Below, one piece after another: positions 1-53,859 of a stretch of 64,000 nucleotides of DNA. The stretch spans positions 14,679,244 through 14,743,243 of the forward strand of contig NC_086356.1 in assembly GCF_036324505.1 (NCBI RefSeq), in the 5' to 3' direction. Each line of letters starts with the position of its first letter. Position 1 is the first letter of the stretch. The notes below the pieces were generated by a model. The model did not search any database and was not told the DNA's origin. It saw nothing but the letters and a program-made list of their open reading frames with translations. A program made the position numbers and the translations under genes. Source of the stretch: Eleginops maclovinus. Its lineage: Eukaryota; Chordata; Actinopteri; Perciformes; Eleginopidae.

Positions 1-429
1 TAATCAAATCACATTTTAGGTTTTAAAAGATCAGGGTTTTATCACTGTGTCAATATGCAAATACCTGCTTGTAATTGAACATTGGGCTGGGTTTGGAGGT
101 GTTTATTTGTCTGTCAATAAATATTAACAGGCAATTTTACTGTATTTGATATCATAAGTCTTTTTGTTTTTAAAAAGTTCGACACCCCACAAGGAATGGC
201 GGCAGCATGAAAACAAATGGTACTTCTATTTTTATTTATACTCACAGGAGACGTCTCCAGCAGCAAGTTAGCACCTCAAACACAAAGTAAGTGGGTCACA
301 CTGAGAGGCTCAACATCATGCATGCCGTATCAACACGCCAACACAGGCCGTCTGCCCGGTGTAGTGTGTCCCCAATGTGTTTTCAGGCTCTACAGCCGGA
401 ACTCTTTAAAAAAAAGCACTTTAAAGAGT

Positions 430-596
430 TAGCTTAGGCTCTGTAACTAATTCAACAGCACTTACAATGGTATGAGCTGCTTGAAGTGATTATATCTGCA
501 CTTTCCTTGTTGTTCGGAGTTTGAATCTCTATGGTTTTTGCACTTATTGTAAGTCGCTTTGGATAAGAGTCAGCCAAATGAAATGTAATGAGGAAA
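430..596 (+). repeat. LINE/SINE 3' tail (fish L2/CR1-like)
   Basis: The segment GTAAGTCGCTTTGGATAAGA followed by GTCAGCCAAATGAAATGTAA is the widespread teleost LINE/SINE 3' tail. The upstream part, with GCACTT repeats, fits the same element. The left edge is approximate. Confidence 0.6.
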
Positions 597-673
597 CCAT
601 AACAACTCTAACAAGACACAAAACAAAAAGGTGGAAACCAGGAAACTGATGAATATCTTGAAGTCTGTTTCAC

Positions 674-748
674 ACCGTAGCTATTTAGTGTGATAATGGC
701 GTTTGAAACTCAGGACACAAACACCATTGTCACACTCCACAGCTCTGG
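674..748 (-). ncRNA. mir122: microRNA miR-122 hairpin
   Basis: The minus strand carries the vertebrate miR-122 precursor. The 5p arm lies at 718-739; it is 22 nt, starts TGGAGTGTGACAATGG and ends TGTTTG. The 3p arm lies at 682-703, starting AACGCCATTATCACAC, with a 14-nt loop between. The arms pair along the stem, including AGCT on both outer sides. miR-122 is the dominant liver microRNA, acting on lipid metabolism genes in vertebrates. It lies 5.7 kb downstream of the nedd4l stop on the same strand, as MIR122 does in human. The match was made from memory of the mature sequence. Confidence 0.96.
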
Positions 749-1388
749 AGGAAAGTGTTTACTGAAGATACTGCACACGGAGAGGTTGTTAATACAAACT
801 GGTAGGTGGGTGACCTGGTGAAAGAAGAGGGAGAGCAAAGTTAGTTTTCAATAAGAGCAATGGAGAGAGTTAGAGTGAAAAAAACAAGGATTATGTCAAA
901 TGACGTGTGGTTTTAAACATGTAGCTATACATCTACTATAATGTTGTTATCATTAATATGATGAGATAAAACATTCATGAAAACGTAAGTTTAAGTAAAT
1001 ACACGAGGCTTATCCAAAATGTCCAAGGTCCATATCTTTTTTTTACTGATTGTGGGGATGACTGCAGCTGTTTGCATTCAAAGTGTGTGAGAAAGACTAA
1101 AATACCACCTGTGCCATTTTTTGTCCTACTTAAGAAACTTTCTTGTAGTTAAAAAAAAGGGATCGCTTCAAACTGCATGTCACATTAGAATTAATACGTC
1201 TGTTTAGTTTCTTCTTCTAACTAAATAACATTTTGATGTGGAAATGACACCATAGTTTAATCTTAACCAATACAACTGTAAATTAAAATAATCAATAAAG
1301 GCTCAATATATATTGTAGAACAATGAATAATGATACATTTTATTAATAGAGAACTTTTTTAAAAGGTACTCAAAGACACTTAACTCAC

Positions 1389-1650
1389 CTCAAGATTTCT
1401 AAAGTGGATCCTCTTTCCAGGATTCAATCATTCATCTCGTGACTCTCCCGCTTGTCATCCTCCCAGCTCCTCTCTCCTCTCTGCTCCTTCCTTTCGCAGC
1501 AGCGTACCTTTGTGTCTCTTCCAAACAGTTAAAAGTCCAGTGGTGCGTCCGGAGCTGCAGGTTCATGAGGTGATATGTGATGCATTTTGGTTAGATTCTG
1601 TCCCGTTCCAAGTCTTTATGTAGACAGAGCAGGGTTTGGACAAACAGCCA
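1389..1650 (-). promoter_or_regulatory. Candidate pri-miR-122 first exon and promoter
   Basis: On the minus strand a good donor (GAG|gtgagt) lies at 1387-1388. About 230 bp upstream are a TATA-like CATAAAG (1614-1620) and a FOXA-type TGTTTGT (1640-1646). The stretch contains a GGAG-rich, exon-like segment. Human and mouse pri-miR-122 start a few kb upstream of the hairpin and use liver factors, so the place is plausible. No transcript evidence is available. Confidence 0.3.
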
Positions 1651-2957
1651 GTTTCACATTAGTGATAAGCTACAGGGGAAGTATTGATCGACCCTGACCA
1701 GAGGTAGAGGGTGAGGGGTGGAGGAGGGGGAGACCGAAAAAACTGCCCCAGTGAAGCAACAGGGCCTTAACACCAAAGGTTTCTCTGAGAGTCAGCATGA
1801 GTGTAGCAGACATGAGTGACAGTTCCTGACAGAACAACGTGGTGAAGTTGACGGGCCAAAAAGTCTGTGAGGTTCACAACCTGAGTCCATAGTTTGGGGT
1901 AAAATTAGCCCTAGTAAAGTAAAAGCAAGTCAAAGAGACAAGTCGACCCATGTGTAGGTAATTGTTAGAGATGAAAAGACAGACTCTGTGCACATTCTTT
2001 GTAGTTAATGGATAAAACATAGTTCATAGATACTTTGTAGGGAGTGATACATGCCGTAAGATCCATTGCATAATAAGAGCTGTCACCTAAGGCATGTTAT
2101 GAAACAGCATCTCTTTACTGCAGGTCAGATATGTGTCACTGTGTTCAGTTTTCACACTCCGAACCCCCCGAACAATAAATCAGGGATTCCCAACTGAGGG
2201 GGCTCCTGAAGATACCAGAGTGTCAAAGAGTAACCTGAATCTGTAAAGTTTTCCAGAAATATCAACTAAACTGCAAAAAAACGTTTTCAACTGGAAAGGT
2301 TCAATAGTGATATGTCAATGTACATTTTTGGACCCTATTCAGCTGTAGCGTATTTCAAAACAAAGTTTAACAATATATATGCAATACTACTCGATGTTAA
2401 AAGGATTATGTTAAATCAGTGTTAAAGGTGTTTAAGTAAGAGTAAAGCAAGTCTTTTAGTATTTTTGGTGGTTATTATAAACAAATTGCCCTTTTGCTCA
2501 CATGAGACTCTGAGAGGAACAACATTAGAGTTTAAAAAATAATCATTATAGATTATTTTTTATCTTATAAGCAACAACTGCTTTTTCAGGGTTCAGTTTT
2601 AACTGTTCAGGGGTTTCATTAAGGTCAGTGCTGTCAGCAAAACAGAAGCCGTTAAACAGTTTTATCTTTTGATAGGAAACCAACTACAAGCTTTAGGACT
2701 TCTTATGATGAATCTCATTAACTCTCACCTGCACTTTGTGACTTTATTTTTCGAGCTGCTGGAATGCTTTAGAAGGAGGATCTGAAGGAGAGTTGGCTCT
2801 TTGTTTGTTTGTGACCAGATTGAGGGGAGCAGGGCTTGATAAAATGTCCCCAGACAGGCAGGGGGGGGCTTTTATTTGCTTGTCCTTGGAGCTGATAACT
2901 CTTAGATTGGCTGTGTGAATGAACTGAGGTCCCTTCACCACATCACGTGTGTGCGTG

Positions 2958-3100
<143 letters not shown>

Positions 3101-3826
3101 TATTTCTGAAGACAGGTGCTCTGAATTTTAGTTTTTAAATCAAACCTTTAGCAGCAGCTCTTGTCCATCTAAGAATATCTATTTCTTCCTGGGAAAAAAA
3201 TATTTAGTTATAAAAACATGTTCAGATTTTTAGCTATACAAATGGTCCTTAAACTAGCACATTTCTGTAAAGTCATAAACGATTCAAAGTAAATGGTTGA
3301 TCATTTTGAATGTAGTTTTTTATGTTTTTATTTTATATAAATTCAGTTTTATTGCTTCCGTTTAGACTTGTGCTCATAATATAATACTAGCGTGTCATCT
3401 GATCAGAATGAATGAACTAGCAACCAAACATTTTAGTATTTTAGTTTGCATTCTTATTCATAAAATGCTCATGATTTATATTTAATTGAAATTAAAGTAA
3501 GAACTAAAAGTACAATAAATTCCCCCACTATATAGTGGTGTAAAAAGTATAATACACCTTAGAGTAAATTATCATTGTACGCATACATTTACTTAAATAC
3601 CCTTTTGCGTAAATCTGATTAGTTTTTGTATTTTATTTTTACATCTGCAATCGTCAAATTAAGTCTCATTATTCTTTATATTCTACTTTCAAAAGTTTGG
3701 TAAAATGTGATTTCCAAAGTTTTGGTGTAAAACACATAGTTTGAACAGGACGGTTAAAAAGACATTCACCGGTTACCAATCTGCTGATACCTGTGCATTA
3801 TACATTAGCATGGATCTTCTTTTGTA

Positions 3827-4028
3827 CACTCAAAAAACATGGAAACGTTGCCCTTATTAAATGTATTATGTAAACAGACAACATACAATTGTATTAGGTT
3901 AGTTGAAACCAATCATATTAAGTTTAAATATAAAACATTAGGTTCAACTTAATATTATTGCTTTCAAATAACCTAAGACAATTATGTGTTATCTGTTTGC
4001 ATAGTACATGTGTTTAATTTTTTCAGTG
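3827..4028. mobile_element. Fold-back MITE
   Basis: Ends CACTCAAAAAA and TTTTTTCAGTG are inverted repeats, and the interior is a long imperfect palindrome (ACAATTGTATTAGG against CCTAAGACAATTATGT). About 200 bp, no coding. Target duplication not clear. Confidence 0.6.
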
Positions 4029-6435
4029 CACTACCAGGGTTGGGAGGTTTTCTATTACAAGTTGCCTGTAAATAAAATGTAATCATTAACCTAATATGAT
4101 TATCAAAACATAAAGGGAATGTAACTTAATTACTTTGTTACTTTTAGATAGCCTCAATATAAAATGCAATGCACATAAAAACAAATAAGATTGCTTTTAC
4201 TTAAATATATTAAGTTAAACTGTGTAACCTTCTAAAAGAAGAAACCAATATATTACGTGTAAAACGATTCCTCTGCTTTTAAAAAAAAACATGGTTTGCT
4301 TAAGCATATCAGGCTTTGGAACAACAAGGAAATGTGCGCAATACATGACCACAAGCAACAGTTTACAAAACAAAACATCTAATTTGACAATCTAACAAAA
4401 TAATGGACTGGGAGATTTGCATTAGCTTCACCCAAGACTTGTTTTACTCAATGTGTAAGTGTGTGCTTTGCAATATATTGTTCTTTATTTTGATGTATTG
4501 CGACATTGCCATCTTGCTAGTAATCCGCATTGTAAAGAATGTACCAGTAATGTGATTACTGTATCTGAATGTAACTGTAAGGGAATACAGCTACCTTTTG
4601 TGTGTATCCTGATTACGTTACCCTTTTACATGTGATCTATAAGTCCCCAAGCCTGGGTACCATGTAAATGAAGTTATGACACGTTCTGAGAAGTTTCATT
4701 TTTATTTGACTGAAGTTAAATGAACCACAGAGAGTTGCAGAGAGTGGTAGAATCTTTAACAAAAGAGATATTTCCCGTCATTCATTAAAAAAAGGTCTAC
4801 TCTTTACTGAGTCAGTTTGGGAGGTGGGATCACAGGAGGGAAGAGACACAAGGGAGGAGAAAAAAGTGAAAGGAGACAAAAGAAGAGAGAAAATGTGAAG
4901 TTTCTGCTTCACTTCCGTCAACGTTTTCCACATTAGCAGCAGCCCAGATTTACAGACTATTTATATTGCACCAGGTTAAGTGCTCCGAATGGGAAAAAAA
5001 CAATCACATTCAAGTTAATGACAAAAGACATACACTAGGCGACATGACCTCAGAGTGATCTATAAAGTGCCCTTTAGGTTCAATGGTGTTAGAAAAAGGA
5101 GAGAAACAAAAACATAAAAAAAGAAAAAACATTTTTCTTTGTAAGAAACGTGCTGCTTTATATTCAGTGGCAATCACAGCTTTCTCTCAAACACCCTCGC
5201 ACGCACACAGCTTCATTTTTAGTGTTTTTGATCAGTAATACTTCTGTTAAATTCATATTCACATATATTTATATTCATGAAAGAACTTAAAATGTGTTTT
5301 TTTTCCCCATGAACAATTTACAGCATTATGAACAGCAACAGGCAGGAGAATATAATCATTACGCAAACGTTTCAGAGGGACTGTCCCCAAGTGTTTTCCC
5401 TTCTCGACCAATTACATATCCAATTTACTACGATGTAGTCAAAGCAAACACAAGAAACGGTTTCATGCTGCTTTCATAGCACTACGATAAAAAACATTGT
5501 ATTCAACACATTTGCTATCGCCATAACAAATGATATTATTTATTTCCCAGACTAGCCAGATTTACACTTCACTCACCATGTTGTATAGAATTGTCAAAAT
5601 AGTAAACATTGTTCATCAGTACAAATGAGTTAAGAGTATTTTCTTGCAAGAATTATACCAATCGTTTAAAAAAAAAAAGAAAAAAAACACTATTCGAGGA
5701 GGACAAAACTATATAAAAAAACCTTGGGGATTATCTGATCCCTCTTTCTTGAATTCTTACCAGTGGCTAAAAAAAGGGAAAACTACAAAAAGGCTGCAGC
5801 GGCGATTTTGATCACACAACAAAGGCTCTACGGAGGGGTGTGACCGATGTCCTGAACTGTGATTGGCTAGCATTCCTAAGGTAATCTGGTGTTGGTCTAA
5901 GTGTTTGAGAGAGTTGTGATCATAGGGCCTTTTGCAGTTTCTGACAGAAAATAGTGCATTTAGAAGCCAGATTAAGGCCATGCTAAATCCACTGCATTGA
6001 AGGGTGCTTAAATACTGTGCTATAGTGTATACAAGGAGCTATTGAAATGCATTAGTGTTTTCCAGCACTGTAGATTTTCACAGGACAAGGTTAGAGGGGA
6101 AACAAACGGCAGATCAGGGGCCAGCTCATTCATCGCTCATGCCTGCGGATAAAAGATTTCAGAATTCAGCAGTGTGGCTCTCCCTTTCTTCCCCCAGCAC
6201 CTTTAAGGAGTGACCTACCCACTCTGTAGTGATTTAAAGACATAGGCGTAGTTGCTCGACAAATCGCTGTAGAGTCTCAAGCCACCGTGCCGTGGAGGTG
6301 ACTCACAGTCAGGCGTTACAGTACAACATGCTCGCACAGAACTGCTACAGCAGCTGGTTCGATCTGCCTGTGGCTTTTTGTTTCTTTTTTTATTTTAAAT
6401 TGTTGGTTGCTTTTAAGCAGTCAGAGGCTGCTGCC

Positions 6436-47924
<41,489 letters not shown>

Positions 47925-48600
47925 ATAGCCTGCGGTCCACGCTATACAGACAAAAACAAGCCGCTTGCTAGCTAGCCTTGAACAATAAAGTCCCACTTTG
48001 CTCTCTCTGCCTTCTGGTGGTGGTCAAGTCCACGGTGAGACCTTGTCCTTGGCACAGCACGGAGAAATTAGGTTCACAGCCGGATAACGTAATCCTCCCA
48101 GCGTGGTCCGTATCCAGGACACAACCTGGAAATAAAAAAAAACTGTGTCCAAAATCTTTCAACTGAGACAGATCGCTTTTGTCAACTCCAAGCTTATCCC
48201 CCGAAACGTTTTGACACTAGACTTCCTCCTAACAGCTCAGCCAATCGTGTGCCTAATAGACGTGATTGCTGTCAAAATCGACCAATAAAACGGGACGTGA
48301 ATTCCCCAAAGCTCCTCAACTGCCAATTACATATGCGGAGGGCGTGGAACTGGGGTGTGTGTTTTTTCCCATTTTTCAGGGTGTGTTAGGCTGTGCCTCG
48401 CAAAGTAACTAAGTCTAACATTGTTCCATTTTCTTTTTAGATATCAATATAAGATATAACGTTGCATTTCCAGCTGACTAGTCTGATAATGGTGGTTACT
48501 CCCTCTGGTCTTTACCATTCAGCCCTGAGCGCGTTCCTGTCAGGGGCGGGGCTTATGCAAAAAACAGCCAATCAGAAACAATCAGATTAGATAAAGCTAG
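47925..48600 (-). promoter_or_regulatory. nedd4l: nedd4l short-form 5'UTR and promoter region
   Basis: CCAAT boxes on plus at 48241-48245, 48282-48286, 48323-48327 and 48568-48572, and a GC box GGGGCGGGG at 48543-48551. CpG content is higher than in the introns. The start site is not fixed. NF-Y and Sp1 binding is inferred from motifs. Confidence 0.55.
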
Positions 48601-50525
48601 TGATCCCCATCACGAATTTAGGTCGATGAAGAGGTTAAAGTTGGAGTCAACGTGGGAAATTAAATTAACTGTAGTTTTATCTAGATCAGAATTCATAATA
48701 TTATGTAAAAAGAAACAGAGAAGTTTAAAAGAAGTATATTTTAAAAGAAGTAGCAAATGTGTGTATACAAAAATATAGATTTAGTACACAGACATATCTC
48801 TTTGGATACAAATGTAATCCATGAAGACTATAAAAATGATGAGCAAACATACTACCGTGAGACATTTAATGAGTATTGTTCTTGTTCTTGTGTTGGCCAA
48901 TCATTTTTGTTAATGTATTATGTAGCCTACTTATGTTATGTTGTTGTTGGTTCGTACTATCGACTAAATTATTATTACAAGTAGAGAGTACAAAAAAGAG
49001 GGTATGAAAGAGTTCATATTCACGATCAACATTTAGTCTCAGGATAACATCTAGTATTGTTAATTCATTTGGAAGACAACTCTTTGTTTATATAGTTTTA
49101 GTAATACATGGACATCATCACATGTAAAAGCCTCTTTGTTGCTCATTTATAATTCATTCACAGCTCAGTAACATCTAAAGTAATGTTGTTTTCTTCAAAA
49201 ATGACATTTCATGAGCAACACTGGTCCTATGTTGCCGCCTAGGTGGACTACCAATGAAAGCCTAGCAGACTACATAAATACAATGGATCGCTTTATCAAA
49301 ACAGTTCCCGAAAGCCCCGCTAGATGTCACTACATAGTCGTGATTTCCTATAGTTTCCACCGGTTTGGCTGTGCAGTCAGATAGCAGATGTCCTGTGATG
49401 GAGACTGTCACATGGACACAGAAACAGTAACACATTGCAGTGTAGTGTTTTATTTCTAGGAAGAGTATAGGTTTACGTCAGTGACTTGTGTCTCAGTAAT
49501 TTTTTTTATTTTTTTTTCAACCAAGCATCATAAAAGCAGGCACAAGCAAGCAAGCTGTCAGACTAAAATATTAAAAGTAAACAAAAGAAAAACACGTTTA
49601 TTACAAATACAAATCAATTTAAAAATGATAATGTAACATGACATGTTCTACATCCATCACCCACCCTGGTTCATATGTTTACTGGCATTCACCATGGCTA
49701 TGTCACATAATGGGACTTTTCATTCAACGTGAAGCGCAGATGGTCATATTATATAACATTATTGCTCCTAAGTAGAGCTGAAAAGGGGAGGGCCGGAAGT
49801 TTTCCAAGCCACTCTCGACACAATCATTCACTCCGTCAAAATGCTCTGCAAAAATGCAAACATGCACTAATGATTGTTAAGTCCCTTTAACCAAATCAAC
49901 ATACGTTTTTGTTTTTGTTTCTTAAAATAAAAGAGGGATTTATTTACCAATCATTGACATCATATACATCAATCACAAATCCCTGGTATATTTCAGATGA
50001 AGACTGTACAACAACAATTAGATATGTTGAGCGAATATTGTTTTTTATTATGATTATGACATAGACTGTATATATAGACTATTGATTATGACTTCAGTAC
50101 ACATTTGAATTGGTTGTATTTTACGTGATTATCTTTCATGCACGATTAGACTGCTACTCTAAAATTCTGAGAGAAATGTTGTACTTTTACTTCAACATTT
50201 ATTTGACATTTATAGTTACTTTACAGATAACCATTTAACACAATATCATGATCTGATCAAATATTATACATTGTTGCATATTATAGTAATCATTTATAAA
50301 AGAATTGCTATTAAATATAATAATATTATCCAACAGTTACTCCATTATAGGATACCTGATAATGATATCACTTTTATGATAATACAAATGCAGCCTCTTA
50401 ATTGATATGGAGATATTTTCAATATGGTTATTCTACTTTTGCTTTGTTATTTTTCCCCACTGTTTGACAGTGACCAATTGAGTTTTCAATATCTGAAAAA
50501 AGCTCTACTTAACTTTAATAATATA
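48601..50525. other. Intergenic, nedd4l-prlr
   Basis: AT-rich spacer, no gene recognised. Confidence 0.5.
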
Positions 50526-52175
50526 CAGTGGTATGCAAAAGTTTGGGCACCCCTCTGAGATTTCATGACAATTTGCTTTTCCTTTATAATAGAAGATCAC
50601 AGCAACAACATTTGTTTTCCTACAAAGATGTAGACGTTTTAGTGTTTTCCAGACCAAAATTCTTAGGGTAGCATTACATAGTTTTATTATAATAAAATAA
50701 AATGCAAAAAATGGGATGTGCAAAAGTTTGGGCACCCTTATAAATAGCATTCATTTCAACACCTGTACGGATTTATAGCTGACAGGTTGCTGCACAAAAT
50801 TGCTTTGATTAGCTCATTAGACCTTCAATTACAAAGACAGGTGGAACCAATCATGAAAAAGGCTATTTAACATAGGTAATAGCTGGCTGTGCCTGGCCTA
50901 GGTTCTTTCTTAGGGAGTGGCAAGATGGGGACCTCAAAACAACTCTCCACTGACCTGAAAGCTAAGATAATCCAACATTATAAATTAGGAGAAGGGTACA
51001 AAAAATTATCTGACAGGTTTAAACTGTCTGTCTCCACAGTCAGAAACGTAGTTGTGAAATGGAAGGCCACAGGAACAGTCCGTGTGAAGGAAAGATGTGG
51101 TAGGCCGACAAAAATAGGGGAAAGGCACAGGCGAAGGATGGTGAAAATGGTCACAGAGAAGCCACAGACCACCTCCAGAGAACTACAACAACATCTGGCT
51201 GCTGATGGTGTAGTTGTTCACCGTTCCACAATCCAGCGTACTTTGCACCAGGAAGAGCTCATTGGAAGGGTGATGTGCAAAAAGCCTTTCCTGAGTGTTA
51301 ATCACAAGAAGAGTCGCATGAGGTATGCAAAAGCACATCTGGACAAGCCAGAAGCATTTTGGAACAAAATACTGTGGTCAGATGAGACCAAGATTGAGTT
51401 ATTTGGTCATAACATGAACAGGTATGCATGGCGAAAAAAACACACTGCATTCAATGAAAAGAACTTGTTGCCCACTGTAAAATTTGGTGGAGGATCTATC
51501 ATGTTATGGGGCTGTGTGGCTAGCACAGGTACTGGAAAACTTGTTAAAGTTGAGGGCCACATGAATTCCTTACAGTACCAGGAGATTCTTGACAAGAATG
51601 TTCTAGAGTCAGTCACAAAGTTGAAGCTACGCCGGGGTTGGATTTTTCAGCAGGACAATGATCCTAAGCACCGATCAAAATCCACCAAGGAATTCATGCA
51701 GAAGCACAGGTACAATGTTCTGGAATGGCCATCCCAGTCCCCAGACCTTAACATCATTGAAAATGTATGGATTTATTTGAAGAAGGCTGTCCATGCACGG
51801 AGGCCAAGAAACCTGACTGAACTGGAGACGTTTTGTGTGGAAGAATGGGCCAAAATACCACCTGCCAGGCTTAAGGGACTTGTCTGTGGCTACAGGAGGC
51901 GTCTACAGGCCGTTATTGCAGCAAAAGGAGGCAATACTAAATATTAATGGAATTATTTCTTAGGGGTGCCCAAATTTATGCACATGCCTATTTTTGTTTG
52001 AATGCACATAAACATGTTTGTGTTTGACCAATAAAAGTTATTTCACTACTGAGATGTTTCTGTTACCATAAGGTATAACATATGTTAAAATGAAGTTGCT
52101 GCTTCAAAAGCTCAGCAAGTGACAAACTGATGCAGTGGTTTTCCTAAGGGGTGCCCAAACTTTTGCATACCACTG
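50526..52175 (+). mobile_element. Complete Tc1-like DNA transposon with IR/DR ends
   Basis: 1650 bp flanked by TA (50524-50525, 52176-52177). The outer ends are identical for 29 bp (CAGTGGTATGCAAAAGTTTG then GGCACCCCT). Related inner repeats occur at about 50721-50738 and 51962-51989, giving the inverted-repeat/direct-repeat layout of Sleeping Beauty-type Tc1 elements. It carries an open transposase frame. Confidence 0.95.
50925..51947 (+). CDS. Tc1-family transposase, open and apparently intact
   Basis: 340 residues from the ATG at 50925, the same length as fish Tc1 transposases. An upstream GTG-started reading is less likely. N-terminal paired-like helix-turn-helix domain (KLSDRFKLSVSTVRNVVVKW; STIQRTLHQEELIGR) with a GRP linker (CGRPTK). 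Catalytic DDE: D in WSDETKIELFG, D in FQQDNDPKHRSK, E in SPDLNIIENVW with the 34-residue spacing of Tc1. GGGSIMLWGC is the glycine-rich box. It cuts and pastes the element at TA sites. No stop or frameshift seen, so recent or ongoing activity is possible; function is untested. Confidence 0.95.
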   Translation: MGTSKQLSTDLKAKIIQHYKLGEGYKKLSDRFKLSVSTVRNVVVKWKATGTVRVKERCGRPTKIGERHRRRMVKMVTEKPQTTSRELQQHLAADGVVVHRSTIQRTLHQEELIGRVMCKKPFLSVNHKKSRMRYAKAHLDKPEAFWNKILWSDETKIELFGHNMNRYAWRKKHTAFNEKNLLPTVKFGGGSIMLWGCVASTGTGKLVKVEGHMNSLQYQEILDKNVLESVTKLKLRRGWIFQQDNDPKHRSKSTKEFMQKHRYNVLEWPSQSPDLNIIENVWIYLKKAVHARRPRNLTELETFCVEEWAKIPPARLKGLVCGYRRRLQAVIAAKGGNTKY

Positions 52176-52600
52176 TATATAGTTACATTTTGTACCATGA
52201 AGATTATTTACATTTTGAGGTAGTACACATTTACTGTCCATGCCGTTAATAATTTCTAGGAAATTCTATTCTCAGTCCCCATCTTGTAAAAGAATACAAG
52301 TAAAAAAGGAAGTTATGTTCAGGGACCATAATCATATACTCTATAAAGATCCGTAAAATGATATATCTCTCTCATATTCTGTATCCCAAGAGAGACAAGG
52401 ATGTTAAATATTGCAAACATGTTGCTATGTTTACAGCTCCCAGTAAGAGGAACAAGATACACACTATAAGGTCACATCGCTCTGATTGTCACAAAGTGTT
52501 TTACAATCTTTGTTCATACATAGAGTGCATTAAGTCACCAGGGTAGCAGCATGTGTTGTCCTAGAAATGGGTTTGATTGTCCTGCAACGAAAACAAGGCT

Positions 52601-52666
<66 letters not shown>
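52601..52666. repeat. (CA)n microsatellite, interrupted by CG
   Basis: 66 bp AC repeat with three GC-type interruptions in the middle. Confidence 0.97.
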
Positions 52667-52989
52667 TAAGCTGATTTACAGCATGTGCGTAATTTATTTT
52701 CTAATGTGGTGCAAGAGTTGTATAACTGCGTGAGATTCTGTGGTTTAACAAACAACAGGCAACACACACACATAGTAGAGAGAGTATTTCTGTATACTTT
52801 TAACAGCAATTTCTGTCTGTGTGTGAATTACTAGATCTTTCTGGATTACAATGATACATTAAGATTTTGTTCTGTTTGATTTAAGATCAAGATTAAGATT
52901 AAGTGGTCTAATTATGCCTTTTGGGGTTTCTTTTCCTGTAGTGTTATTTATAGGTTTTTGTACATGTAAATAGTCTGCAAAGGCTAGAA

Positions 52990-53480
52990 TCCCAACGTTT
53001 CCTCCTGAGGGAGTTTCTCTTTTGGTCTGATGACACAACGATAGAGATTTTTGGCAAAATTCAAAGCGCTATTTGGGGCACAAACCTATCATTGCCAATG
53101 CTTAAGGAAAAAACCTCTCTGAAGTGTGTTGGTGACAGCAGCATGCTGTGGGGATACAAGCTGCCCCGTCCTTGCTTCATCAGGTAGGCTACTTGGCAGG
53201 TTGTTAAAATTGAAATAAAAATGAAAGGGGAAAACACACGGAGATACTGCAAACTGCTTTTGTGTGCTTTTTTTTTAACCTTTCAGACAACGATCCCAAA
53301 CACAAAGTAACACAGGAGAGCCACTCTATGGTTAATAGCCTACATAGCAAAGTCCAGATCTCAATCGAATGGAGAATTTAAGGCACTAAGCGTCATCTAA
53401 ACCTGAGTAGCCTCGAGCAAATATGCAGACAATTAAGAATGAGTAAACAAATCCCGCCAAATAGTGTGCAAATCTGCTAC
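52990..53480 (+). pseudogene. Decayed Tc1-like transposase relic
   Basis: The frame from about 52999 reads WSDDTTIEIFGKIQ and GDSSMLWGYKLP, then a stop. Further on come DNDPKHK and a decayed SPDLN-like stretch. This is the central DDE core of an older Tc1 family, broken by stops and an insertion; no ends recognised. Confidence 0.75.
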
Positions 53481-53859
53481 TTACTCCAAAGACTTTAAAC
53501 AGATCTGCTGACGGATATATAATTTTAGCTAATTTGAAAATATACTGTTAGGGCATATTAACTGACTGGAAACATGTGGACTAAATCAGATACATTCAAG
53601 GTGGTTGAATGTGTTTGCAAGCTAATATAATATTAAAAAATGATATGTTATTATATAACTGTATCCTTTAAAAGCAAAATCCTTTTCCATTTGCATTTTC
53701 AATTGTTATTTTTAAGAAAGGCCTCACCAACAACTAACTTTATGTATATTTGACCAAACTGTTAGAATACTACAACGCTCTGTTTACATATTAATTTAAT
53801 TTCTTCAATTTTTTAAAATTGATTTACCGATAAGTGTGTTACCAATTGATACGCTTTTC

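Noticed and set aside
3531..3690. Second copy of the fish ACTTTTACTCAAGTA MITE
   Set aside because: Only weak resemblance (AGTGGTGTAAAAAGTA) and no clear ends.
50889..50924. Twelve extra N-terminal transposase residues
   Set aside because: That reading starts at GTG; the ATG at 50925 gives the usual 340 residues.
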